A DNA stretch of 64,000 nt from an uncultured Caulobacterales bacterium (lineage in GTDB: Bacteria > Pseudomonadota > Alphaproteobacteria > Caulobacterales > Caulobacteraceae). The translations under genes were made by a program, and so were the position numbers. This document shows, piece after piece, positions 27,010-34,697 of this stretch (position 1 is the stretch's first letter; each line of letters opens with the position of its first letter). Under the pieces are notes generated by a model. That model was given only the letters and a program-made list of their open reading frames with translations, ran no database searches and had not been told where the DNA came from. The DNA is taken from contig CAISEP010000021.1 in NCBI GenBank assembly GCA_903884425.1, forward strand, positions 1-64,000, read 5' to 3'.

Positions 27010-28134
27010 ATGTCGTCGAAGGATCGAAGCGTCCGCAGCCTGCAGCGGCTGCACATGAACGCCTCGACGGCCCGCGTGCTCAACCTGCTGATGGTCTATC
27101 GCCGGTGCGGCGACACCCCCGAGCACCGGGAGGCCCCGTTCTTCCAGAACCCGGTCCTGAACCGCTGCCTGATCGTCAAGCACCGGCTGCGCTCCAACGA
27201 ATACGACATGTTCGACACGCCGCGCAGCTCGGCGACCAAGGTCCTGATCCCCATCGACCACACGGACCTGAAGATGGGGGCCCGGTTCATGTTCGTCGGC
27301 CAGTCCCGATTCAACGAACTGATGGAGGGGGCGCTGGGCATCCCCTTCGAGCCAAATTCCCCGGACATCCGGATGTTGCAGCTGATCGACTCGATCCCGT
27401 CCCTGGATCCGTTCCTGCTGCGCGAACAGCTGCGCCGGGCAGGGCTGGAACCGGCGCGGTGCTATTTCGAGGTCACCGAAGCCGACGTGAACCGGATGTT
27501 CTCCTTCGTCCAGAAGGAGATCACGCCCCTGGTCAACATGTCCTGCGGCAACGATGCGTCCATGACGGTCTATGCCAGTCGTCTGGTGAACAAGATCCTC
27601 TCCAGCGAGATCGACAGCGACCTCGACCCCCTGCGCCAGGTGCTGCAGCTCGACGAAAAGCAGTTCGACGAGGGGATCTTCTGCTGGAAGGCATTCCTCT
27701 ATTACAAGTGGCAGTTGTCGGAACTGATGCCGCGCCTGCGGGAAGTGATCCAGGAGATCAATACCGTCAAGCCGCGCACGTCCGGGGACAGCGAGATCCG
27801 CAGCCAGATCGAGCTGACCCGGACCCAGGTCCGGCGCCGGGTGGGCATGGCCTGCCAGCGGGTCCGCGCGACCCTCGACATCTATGACGACGCCTATGCG
27901 GAACTGACCAACCAGGGGCGGGCCGGGCCGTTCCGCGGGTTCCTCCTGTCCGCGCCCAGCATGTTCCGGGAGCTGGGGGAGCGTCTGGCGGGCATCGACC
28001 ATATCGTCAGCTTCTGGCGCTTCCGCTTTCCCAAGGACCGGCTGGCCATGATCACGCCGGAAGAGCTGTGCGACATCTTCCACGACTTCGAGAACGGGCT
28101 GGTGTTCAACGAGGACGTCTCCGTCGCGGCCTGA
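27010..28134 (+). CDS. Conserved-looking cytoplasmic protein of unknown function
   Basis: A 374-residue protein I do not recognise. It has no signal peptide or membrane segment. The middle and end are helix-rich and charged, with probable helices around ELTRTQVRRRVGMACQRVRA and a possible coiled coil at about 255-285. SSATKVLIPIDHTDLKMGARFMFVG (about 75-100) suggests an early beta-rich part. The C-terminal block FRFPKDRLAMITPEELCDIFHDFENG looks conserved. Codon use matches the neighbours, so it is likely a native gene. ATG 27010 follows GGGTAGGG. It is preceded by the palindrome region and followed by a separately led oxidoreductase. Confidence 0.7.
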   Translation: MSSKDRSVRSLQRLHMNASTARVLNLLMVYRRCGDTPEHREAPFFQNPVLNRCLIVKHRLRSNEYDMFDTPRSSATKVLIPIDHTDLKMGARFMFVGQSRFNELMEGALGIPFEPNSPDIRMLQLIDSIPSLDPFLLREQLRRAGLEPARCYFEVTEADVNRMFSFVQKEITPLVNMSCGNDASMTVYASRLVNKILSSEIDSDLDPLRQVLQLDEKQFDEGIFCWKAFLYYKWQLSELMPRLREVIQEINTVKPRTSGDSEIRSQIELTRTQVRRRVGMACQRVRATLDIYDDAYAELTNQGRAGPFRGFLLSAPSMFRELGERLAGIDHIVSFWRFRFPKDRLAMITPEELCDIFHDFENGLVFNEDVSVAA

Positions 28135-28262
28135 GACCGCGGGCGCGCCACCGGTCCCGGACGGCGAACGGCCGTGCCTTGACGCCACGGCGCCGTTGCC
28201 TGAACTCCCGCACTCCGGTTTAGTCCCGACTGGAAGCCGACGGGCAGGGGAGACGAGACGTC

Positions 28263-29267
28263 ATGAAGGTTGCCGCACTCAAGTCGCCGGGCGGACTCGA
28301 CAAGCTGGTCATCGAGACCCGGCCCGATCCCGTCGCCGGACCCGGCGAAATTCTGGTAAGAGTTCGCGCCAGCTCCCTGAACTTCCACGACTTTGCCGTT
28401 GTGGCTGGCATGATCCAGACCCCGGACGGCCGGATCCCCATGTCCGACGGATCCGGGGATGTGGTGGCGGTCGGCCAGGGCGTCACCCGTTTCAAGGTCG
28501 GCGACCGGGTACTCTCGACCTTCTTTCCCGGCTGGGTCGGGGGCGCACCGAGCCTCGCCCGCCTGACGGGGGTTCCCGGGGATCATGCGGACGGCTTTGC
28601 GGCGGAACTGGTGGCCATGCCGGCGAGCGCCTTCACCCGCCTGCCGACGGGTTGGAGCCATGCGGAGGCCGCGACCCTGCCCTGTGCCGCCCTGACCGCC
28701 TGGCGCGCCCTGATGGTGGAGGCCAAAATCCAGCCCGGCGACATCGTCCTGACCCAGGGCACGGGCGGGGTCTCGATCTTTGCCGTCCAGTTCGCCAAGG
28801 CGGCCGGGGCCACGGTGATCGCCACCTCATCCTCGGACGAGAAGCTGGCGCGGCTGAAGGCGCTGGGCGCCGACCACCTGATCAACTACCGCACCACGCC
28901 GGAGTGGGGACAGGCCGCCGCCGCCCTGACCGGCGGGCGGGGCGTCGACCTGGTGGTGGAGATCGGCGGGCCCGGCACCCTGACCCAGTCGATCCACGCC
29001 GCGCGCATCGGCGGGCACATCTCGCTGATCGGCGTCCTGACCGGCGTGTCCGGCGAGGTGCCCACGGCGCTCGCCATGACCAAGAACGTGGCCATCAAGG
29101 GCATCACCGTCGGCTCGCACGACGCCCAGGAGGACATGATCGCCGCGATCGAGGCCAATGGACTCAAGCCCGTGATCGACAAGGTCTTCCCGCTGGAGGG
29201 CATTGCCGCGGCCTTCATGCACCAGGCCTCGCAGACGCACTTCGGCAAGATCTGCCTCGAATTCTGA
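28263..29267 (+). CDS. NAD(P)-dependent medium-chain dehydrogenase/quinone oxidoreductase family protein
   Basis: A 334-residue MDR protein. The N-terminal domain has MSDGSGDVVAVGQGVTRFKVGDRV. The nucleotide-binding part has VLTQGTGGVSIFAVQFAKAAGATVIATS and GGRGVDLVVEIGGPGTL. The zinc-binding Cys-His-Glu of alcohol dehydrogenases is not present, so it belongs to the zinc-free reductase branch (quinone oxidoreductase-like). The ATG follows GGGGAGACGAG. It stands alone on the plus strand, between the unknown gene at 27010 and the tRNA-Thr. Substrate unknown. Confidence 0.85.
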   Translation: MKVAALKSPGGLDKLVIETRPDPVAGPGEILVRVRASSLNFHDFAVVAGMIQTPDGRIPMSDGSGDVVAVGQGVTRFKVGDRVLSTFFPGWVGGAPSLARLTGVPGDHADGFAAELVAMPASAFTRLPTGWSHAEAATLPCAALTAWRALMVEAKIQPGDIVLTQGTGGVSIFAVQFAKAAGATVIATSSSDEKLARLKALGADHLINYRTTPEWGQAAAALTGGRGVDLVVEIGGPGTLTQSIHAARIGGHISLIGVLTGVSGEVPTALAMTKNVAIKGITVGSHDAQEDMIAAIEANGLKPVIDKVFPLEGIAAAFMHQASQTHFGKICLEF

Positions 29268-29348
29268 GCGCCGGACGGCACCTCGGCGTGAAAGCCGCGG
29301 CGGGGGGCTTTGTCCTGTGCCGCGGGATTGCTATAGACGCCCGGCAGT

Positions 29349-29424
29349 GCCGGTTTAGCTCAGTTGGTAGAGCGCCAGTTTTGTAAACTGGATGTCGCGG
29401 GTTCGATTCCTGCAACCGGCACCA
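29349..29424 (+). tRNA. tRNA-Thr, anticodon TGT
   Basis: A full cloverleaf can be drawn. The acceptor stem is GCCGGTT/AACCGGC and the D arm is GCTC/GAGC. The anticodon stem CCAGT/ACTGG frames loop TTTGTAA (TGT at 29382-29384). The T arm is GCGGG-TTCGATT-CCTGC, then discriminator A and an encoded CCA. It reads ACA/ACN threonine codons. A broken integrase begins 164 bases downstream, so the 3' end is probably an integration site. Confidence 0.97.
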
Positions 29425-29527
29425 GCACCCTGTCCACGGGCGTCCGTGGCGGCTGGAAAATTCAATGAAAATAAGGTATAAGCGGAATATGTCCTCCGCT
29501 TGCGTCCGCTGCCATCCGGTAAAATCC

Positions 29528-29556
29528 GGGGTATCTGGGGGTATTTTTGGGGGTAT
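29528..29556 (+). repeat. Three GGGGTAT direct repeats in the integrase leader
   Basis: GGGGTAT occurs at 29528-29534, 29538-29544 and 29550-29556, roughly one helical turn apart, between the tRNA and the integrase start. Such clustered short repeats beside a tRNA-targeting integrase may be arm-type integrase binding sites. Confidence 0.45.
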
Positions 29557-29587
29557 CGTCGACCTTCTTCCGTGGGCGTACCCCCAG

Positions 29588-29870
29588 ATGCCCCTGTCCG
29601 ACGCCGCCGCCCGAACCGCCAAGCCCAAGGCCAAGCCTTACAAGCTGACCGACGCCGAGGGCCTTTTTCTTTTCGTGACGCCAGCCGGCAGCAAGCTGTG
29701 GCGGATGAAATACCGGATCCACGGCAAGGAGAAGCTGCTGTCGCTCGGAGCCTATCCAGCCGTCGGGCTGAAGAAGGCACGGGCCGATCGGGAAAAGGCC
29801 AAGGAGCAGCTCGCCGCCGGCAAGGACCCGGGTCTGGAGAAGGCGCGGGAGGAACTGGCCGCCGGGAATT
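29588..29870 (+). pseudogene. Tyrosine integrase (P4-type, DUF4102 N-terminal domain), truncated
   Basis: The fragment starts MPLSDAAARTAKPKAKPYKL and continues GLFLFVTPAGSKLWRMKYR and LSLGAYPAVGLKKARADREK, the arm-binding DUF4102 domain of P4-like integrases. About 94 residues survive of the usual 400; the core-binding and catalytic Arg-His-Arg-Tyr domains are missing because an IS6-type element follows at about 29871. No continuation is found on the other side of the element, so sequence has been lost rather than only interrupted. Its place just after tRNA-Thr shows that an integrative element once entered here. Confidence 0.85.
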
Positions 29871-30633
29871 GGCAAATTAACTTGATTGCCGACCGGGCGG
29901 CTCCTCCCATACCCCGATTGCAGGCGGCTGCCGTCGCCGCCGCCCACGCTGCGTCGGGCTGAGCTCGGAGTCTTCGAAGCCCTGGCCGGGAGATCAGGTG
30001 CTTTTGAAGATTATAGGTGTTGTAGACCACGGCATGGGTGGAGAGGAAACGCTGGGCTGATCCCTGGGTCTTAAACTTTTGCTGTTTTCGTTCTCGTCGT
30101 CGGATCGAGAGGTGCGAGTTTTCCACCCGGTTGTTTTCCCTCATTCCGCCTGGTTGGTGGCGCGCCGTGAGGCCAAGGCTCTTGGCAGCCGCGCGATATG
30201 ACGCAAGTTTGTCCGTGACAGTCGCTTCGGGATGAATGCCCTGGTTCTTCAGCAACCGGCGCAGAAGTTTGAGGGCGGCGGGCTTGTTCCGGCGCTTCTG
30301 GACCAGGACGTCGAGGACCTCACACTCGTCGTCGACTGCGCGCCACGGATACATGCGACGGCCACCTATCCTGCATACCATCTCGTCCAGATGCCACCTG
30401 CTCGACGGATGTGACCTGCGTCGGCGTAGGTTGGCGGCTATCAGCGGGCCGAACTTGTTGACCCAGCATCGAATGGCCTCACGGCTCACCACAATTCCGC
30501 GCTGCGCCATCAATTCTTCAACGTCGCGCAGGCTCAGAGTGAACCGGAAATATAACCAGATGGCATGTCGAATGACGTTAGGCGGGAACCGATATCGCTC
30601 GAACGACAAGAGTTTCGTCATCACCGTCTCCAA
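29752..30633 (-). CDS. IS6-family transposase, reading frame running past the IS end
   Basis: A 293-residue frame. Residues 1-235 are an IS6-type DDE transposase with Asp83 in WHLDEMV, Asp140 in ATVTDKLASY and Glu170 in NNRVENSHLSIRRRERKQQ, followed by HAVVYNTYNLQKHLISR. Members usually end soon after this point. Here no stop occurs before the presumed element end, and about 39 further residues are read from the antisense strand of the broken integrase (RAFSRPGSLPAASCSLAF). The catalytic part looks intact, so activity is possible, though the foreign tail may matter. A second start (ATG, residue 5) is equally plausible. Confidence 0.85.
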   Translation of the reverse strand: METVMTKLLSFERYRFPPNVIRHAIWLYFRFTLSLRDVEELMAQRGIVVSREAIRCWVNKFGPLIAANLRRRRSHPSSRWHLDEMVCRIGGRRMYPWRAVDDECEVLDVLVQKRRNKPAALKLLRRLLKNQGIHPEATVTDKLASYRAAAKSLGLTARHQPGGMRENNRVENSHLSIRRRERKQQKFKTQGSAQRFLSTHAVVYNTYNLQKHLISRPGLRRLRAQPDAAWAAATAAACNRGMGGAARSAIKLICQFPAASSSRAFSRPGSLPAASCSLAFSRSARAFFSPTAG

Positions 30634-30679
30634 ATCGGCTGTTAGGCCGAAATCGGAGAAAAGTTAGCGTATAACTGCC
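29871..30679 (-). mobile_element. IS6-family insertion sequence, about 0.8 kb
   Basis: The element is defined by a full IS6-type transposase and by GGCA-beginning ends: GGCAAATTAA on the left and, read inward from 30679, GGCAGTTATA on the right. The ends match only partly, so the left boundary is less certain. The flanking eight bases (CGGGAATT and AGCACCGC) are not a target duplication. Left lies an integrase fragment, right a LysR fragment, so the copy appears to mark an IS6-associated deletion. Confidence 0.7.
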
Positions 30680-30853
30680 AGCACCGCCCAGACGGCCTAT
30701 GTGCGTGACGATCTGGCCACCGGCCGCCTGGTGTGTCCGCTGACGCAGGAAGTGCGCACCGAGTTCGGCTACTACCTCCTGTGCGATCCCGCGCGGGCGC
30801 AGACTCAGCCGCTGAAGCTGTTTCGCCAGTGGGTGCTTTCGGTCGCTGGGTGA
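30680..30853 (+). pseudogene. C-terminal remnant of a LysR-family regulator (GcvA-like)
   Basis: The frame directly right of the IS6 element reads TAYVRDDLATGRLVCPLT, then TEFGYYLLCDPARA and LKLFRQWVLS before a TGA at 30851. This is the end of the substrate-binding domain of GcvA-type LysR regulators, where the pattern D-L-A-A-G-R-L-V-x-P and Y-Y-L-V-x-P-x-R are common. Only about 57 residues remain, and there is no start. The rest was removed by the IS6 event. It is on the opposite strand from the intact LysR gene at 31146-32054 and not a copy of it. Confidence 0.7.
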
Positions 30854-30999
30854 GGCGCACGAGCGCCCACGTGCGTGATGTGCACAACCGACCCGGTCGC
30901 ACTTCCATTGGTTCGGAAACTGCGGGCGTGGCTCACGACCGCGGGCGCGATTCCGCGAGACTCGATGTCAGAACGATCTCGCGGGGCCAGCGGTCGCAG

Positions 31000-31182
31000 A
31001 TGGCATCCGCCGCCAGGGTCGCCGATCAGGACACCGACAACCTCAAGCGCATCCAGCGCAGGCTGCGCGCCTCGAAGAAGCCCGGCGTCACCCTTGCGGC
31101 CTATCAGGAAAGCCGCATCCGGCACTTCCACGAGACCCTGGACCGCTACATGTTTCCGGAAGGGGCGACGGCCAGCGCCTGA
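31000..31182 (+). CDS. Small hypothetical protein or fragment (60 residues)
   Basis: The frame from ATG 31000 gives a basic, helix-rich product, with NLKRIQRRLRASKKPGVTLAAYQ and RIRHFHETLDRYMFPEG. The sequence is protein-like rather than low complexity, but no family is recognised. It overlaps the 3' end of the convergent LysR gene by 37 bases and lies in the rearranged zone next to the IS6 element, so it may be the tail of a lost gene. The frame is open upstream to 30733 without convincing sequence. Confidence 0.3.
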   Translation: MASAARVADQDTDNLKRIQRRLRASKKPGVTLAAYQESRIRHFHETLDRYMFPEGATASA

Positions 31183-32054
31183 TCGTCGGCTGCGGCCCGG
31201 TCGCGGATCCAGCGCTGGAAGGCCCGGACGTCGGGCAGGTCCTGCGGCTCCCGCCGGACGGAGATCCAGTAGGACAGGCCCGTGGGGATCGGCGCGCCGA
31301 CGGCGACGACGCGGCCGGTCTGGGCGAGGCGACGCACCGTGGGGACCGGTGCCAGGGCCAGGCCCAGGCCCCGCTCCGCCGCGGTGCAGGCGGCCTCCAC
31401 CGAGTCCAGGGTAATGATGTCGGCCCCCGGCTGGAGCGCGAGGCCCAGGCGCTCGGCGATGGCCTCCCAGGTGACGCCACCGGCAGCGTAGGTCAGCAGG
31501 GGGCCGTAGAGCCGGCCGTCCCGCACCGGCGGCACCGGGGCACCCGGTGCCATGATGGCCTGCATGTCCATGGGCATCAGGTCGCTGCTCACCCAGTCCG
31601 GGCCGGGTCTCCCCCCGGCGCTGATCAGTATGTCGGCCTCCAGTTCCCGGGGCGATCCGGCGAACAGGGAACTGGTCAGTGCCAGCTCGAACGCGGCGAA
31701 ACGCGTGCGGAACACGTCCATGTGCGGCAGGATGAAGTTGCCGGCGAAGGCGGCGAGGCAGGACACCCGGACGGGCCCGGCCGCAACCTCGCCCTGGATC
31801 GTGCGCCAGGCCTCGGAAATGTCCTGCCGGGCCCGTCTGACCACCAGCGCCAGGCGCTCCGCCTGCTCCGTCGGCTGAACGCCCTGGCCCACCCGCTCGA
31901 ACAGCACCCGTCCGAGGCGATGCTCCAGCAGCCGGATCCGGTGGCTCACGGCCGACGGCGTGATCAGCAGTTCCGCCGCCGCCAGCTTGAAGCTGCCCAG
32001 GCGTGTGACCGCCTCGGCCGTGAGGATGAGATTGAGCGGAGGCGTGGCGGTCAC
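31146..32054 (-). CDS. LysR-family transcriptional regulator
   Basis: A 302-residue LysR protein. The winged helix-turn-helix occupies residues 8-68 (LGSFKLAAAELLITPSAVSHRIRLLE), and the substrate-binding domain follows, with PVRVSCLAAFAGNFILPHM and LDSVEAACTAAERGLGLALAP. It resembles GcvA-type members. It is divergent from the nitronate monooxygenase operon (start 32191), about 136 bases apart, the classic LysR arrangement, so it probably regulates 32191-35992. Confidence 0.9.
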   Translation of the reverse strand: MTATPPLNLILTAEAVTRLGSFKLAAAELLITPSAVSHRIRLLEHRLGRVLFERVGQGVQPTEQAERLALVVRRARQDISEAWRTIQGEVAAGPVRVSCLAAFAGNFILPHMDVFRTRFAAFELALTSSLFAGSPRELEADILISAGGRPGPDWVSSDLMPMDMQAIMAPGAPVPPVRDGRLYGPLLTYAAGGVTWEAIAERLGLALQPGADIITLDSVEAACTAAERGLGLALAPVPTVRRLAQTGRVVAVGAPIPTGLSYWISVRREPQDLPDVRAFQRWIRDRAAADDQALAVAPSGNM

Positions 32055-32190
32055 GGTCGGACGGGCCTCCCGGCGATTGATGAATTCAGCTCATCAACCT
32101 TCCGCCGAACTCGTTTGAGAAGCAAGGCCGGACCCGGTCAGTATCGCTACAGCGACCGACGCCCCCATGTCCCGAGCAGGAAGGCCCCCC

Positions 32191-33168
32191 ATGGCGATCC
32201 CCCCGCAGTTCAAAGACAAGCTCCGCCTGCCGATCATCGGCGCGCCGCTGTTCATCGCCTCCGGCAAGGACATGGTGGTCGAGCAGTGCGTCAACGGGAT
32301 CATCGGCACCTTTCCTGCCGTCAATGCCCGGCCGCAGGAGACCCTGGTCGACTGGATCGCGGAGATCCGCGAACGGCTGGCGGCGGCCCAGGCCCGCAAC
32401 CCCTCCGCCAGGATCGCCCCGTTCGGCATCAACCAGGTCATGAGTCCTCTCAATGATCGCTGGGAGGCCGACCTGGTCACCATCGTGCGGGAGAAGGCAC
32501 CGCTGATCATCAGCAGCCTCCGGGCGCCGCCGCCGGAGATCATCAGCGAGGTGCACAGCTACGGTGGTCTGGTCTTCCACGACGTCACCACCATCCGGCA
32601 TGCGCGCAAGGCGGCCTCCATGGGCGTGGACGGGCTGATCCTGGTGGCGGCGGGCGCCGGCGGGCAGGGCGGGGACCGCAGTCCGTTTGCCCTGATCAAC
32701 GAGGTCCGCGCCTTCTTCGACGGTGTGATCATCCTGTCCGGCGCCATGAGCACCGGCCGCGACGTGCTGGCCGCCCAGGCCATGGGCGCGGACCTGGCCT
32801 ATCTGGGGACCCGGTTCCTCGCCTCGCAGGAGGCGGCCTGCGCGCCCGAGCACAAGCAGGACGTGATCGACAGCGCCGCCGACGACATCATCTACACCAA
32901 CATCTTCACCGGAATTTACGGCAACTACATCAAGGGCACCCTGGTCAAGGCCGGGCTCGACCTGGACAACCTGCCCAAATACAGCGAGGCGACCGCCAAG
33001 TACCGCCGGGGTGCCGATGGCGAGGTCAAGATATGGCGGGACATCCGCGGCGCGGGTCACGGTTGCGGTTCGATCCACGAGAGCGAGCCGGTCAGCGTGA
33101 TCATCGACCGCCTCGAAGCGGAATACCGCGTGGCGTCCAGGGCGCTGCAGGCCGACGTCTTCGCCTGA
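32191..33168 (+). CDS. Nitronate monooxygenase (2-nitropropane dioxygenase-like)
   Basis: A 325-residue FMN-dependent TIM-barrel protein. LPIIGAPLFIASGKDMVVEQC is the N-terminal strand. PLIISSLRAPPPEII, GVDGLILVAAGAGGQGG and ILSGAMSTGRDVLAAQAMGADLAYLGTRF are FMN/phosphate-binding blocks of the NMO family. It may oxidise alkyl nitronates, or act as an enoyl reductase as some relatives do. The ATG at 32191 has AGGAAGG upstream; ATG 32167 would add eight residues. The acyl-CoA synthetase follows after five bases, and the transporter overlaps that gene, so the three form one operon next to a LysR gene. Confidence 0.85.
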   Translation: MAIPPQFKDKLRLPIIGAPLFIASGKDMVVEQCVNGIIGTFPAVNARPQETLVDWIAEIRERLAAAQARNPSARIAPFGINQVMSPLNDRWEADLVTIVREKAPLIISSLRAPPPEIISEVHSYGGLVFHDVTTIRHARKAASMGVDGLILVAAGAGGQGGDRSPFALINEVRAFFDGVIILSGAMSTGRDVLAAQAMGADLAYLGTRFLASQEAACAPEHKQDVIDSAADDIIYTNIFTGIYGNYIKGTLVKAGLDLDNLPKYSEATAKYRRGADGEVKIWRDIRGAGHGCGSIHESEPVSVIIDRLEAEYRVASRALQADVFA

Positions 33169-33173
33169 ACCCC

Positions 33174-34697
33174 ATGTATCACGCGACCAACTTCGCCAGG
33201 GCCGTTCCGGACAAGCCGGCCGCCATCTTCCCGCAGTCCGGCCGCCAGATCACCTTCGGCGAGCTGGACGTGCAGGCCAACCGCGCCGCCCACATGCTGC
33301 AGGCGCTGGGCGTCGCGCGGGGAGACTGCGTCGGCCTGTCGATCACCAACCGCCCCGAATTCCTGGTGGCGATGCTGGCGGCCCAGCGGATCGGGGCCTT
33401 CTATGTCCCGCTCTCCACCAAGCTGTCGCGGGACGACCTCGCCTATATTGTGGCCGACGCCGGGGTGAAGGTGCTGGTGATCTCGTCCGGCTGCTTTGCT
33501 CTGGAGACGCCGGGGGCGCTGGCCGGTCTGGCCGCGCAGGTGGTGGGGCTCGACGTGCCGGAGGCACCGCTGGACTGGCGGACGCTGATGGCCGCCGCGC
33601 CAGCGACCCTGCCCGGGGACGCCTCGCCCGGCCGCGTCATGCTCTACAGCTCCGGCACCACCGGACGGCCCAAGGGCATCCGCAAGCCTCTGCCGGAGGG
33701 GGTCTTCGACGCGGTGGAACCGGCCAACCGGGCCGTGGCCGTCGGCTATGGCATGGAGGGCGACGCCGTCCTGTTGTCGCCGTGCCCCCTCTACCACGCC
33801 GCCCCGCACCGCTACGTCTCCGCAGCCCTGCATGCCGGCGTCACCACGATCATCCACGAGCGCTTCGACGCCGCCGAGGTGCTGGCCGCCATCGGCCGTT
33901 TCCACTGCACCCACAGCCTGTGGGTCCCGACCCAGTTCCATCGCATGCTGCAGCTTCCCGATGCCGTGCGGGCCGCGGCAGACGTGTCGAGCCTGCGCTT
34001 CGCCATCCACGGGGCCGCCCCCTGTCCGCCCCTGGTCAAGCGGCGGATGATCGAATGGTGGGGGCCGGTGCTGGATGAATACTATTCCGGCAGCGAAAGC
34101 GTCGGCACGACCCGGATCACCTCGCAGGAATGGCTGGCGCACGAGGGCTCCGTCGGACGCCCCACGGGCTGCATCGTCCACATCCTCGGCCCCGACGGGG
34201 AGGAGCTGCCCCCGGGCGCGACCGGCGACGTCTATTTCGAGGGGGACAACGCCTTCGAATACTGGAAGGACCCCGCCAAGTCGCAGGGCGTGGTGAGCCG
34301 CCAGGGTTGGCGGACCTTCGGCGATGTGGGGCACGTGGACAGTGACGGCTATCTCTACCTCACCGACCGTCGGCACTTCACGATCATCTCCGGCGGCGTG
34401 AACATCTATCCGCAGGAGATCGAGGCCGTTCTGCTGGAACATCCGGCGGTGAAGGACGCCGCGGTCATCGGCGTTCCCCACGAGGACTACGGCCAGGCCG
34501 CCAAGGCCGTCGTGGAACTGCTGGACCCGTCCCAGGCCTCGCCGGAGATCGCCGCCGCGCTGCTTGCCCACGTCCGCAACCGGCTGGGCCCGGTGAAGAC
34601 GCCCAAGAGCCTGGTGTTCGAGGACCAGCTGCCCCGGCACGACACCGGCAAGCTCTACAAGACCGAGCTGGCGGGCAAGCACGGCACCGCCGAATGA
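33174..34697 (+). CDS. Acyl-CoA synthetase (class I adenylate-forming enzyme)
   Basis: A 507-residue AMP-dependent ligase. The P-loop is MLYSSGTTGRPKGIRKP. DEYYSGSESVGTTRIT is the A4/A5 region, GWRTFGDVGHVDSDGYLYLTDR is the A7/A8 block, and the catalytic Lys lies in LPRHDTGKLYKTEL. It activates a carboxylic acid as acyl-AMP and then acyl-CoA. The substrate is unknown. It sits between nitronate monooxygenase (five bases upstream) and a transporter whose start overlaps its stop (ATGA), suggesting import and CoA activation of one compound. Confidence 0.9.
   Translation: MYHATNFARAVPDKPAAIFPQSGRQITFGELDVQANRAAHMLQALGVARGDCVGLSITNRPEFLVAMLAAQRIGAFYVPLSTKLSRDDLAYIVADAGVKVLVISSGCFALETPGALAGLAAQVVGLDVPEAPLDWRTLMAAAPATLPGDASPGRVMLYSSGTTGRPKGIRKPLPEGVFDAVEPANRAVAVGYGMEGDAVLLSPCPLYHAAPHRYVSAALHAGVTTIIHERFDAAEVLAAIGRFHCTHSLWVPTQFHRMLQLPDAVRAAADVSSLRFAIHGAAPCPPLVKRRMIEWWGPVLDEYYSGSESVGTTRITSQEWLAHEGSVGRPTGCIVHILGPDGEELPPGATGDVYFEGDNAFEYWKDPAKSQGVVSRQGWRTFGDVGHVDSDGYLYLTDRRHFTIISGGVNIYPQEIEAVLLEHPAVKDAAVIGVPHEDYGQAAKAVVELLDPSQASPEIAAALLAHVRNRLGPVKTPKSLVFEDQLPRHDTGKLYKTELAGKHGTAE

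Noticed and set aside
29349-33168. A second attachment site copy of the tRNA-Thr 3' end
   Set aside because: Reading downstream of the island scar, I found no repeat of the T-arm/acceptor sequence; the far end is probably lost.
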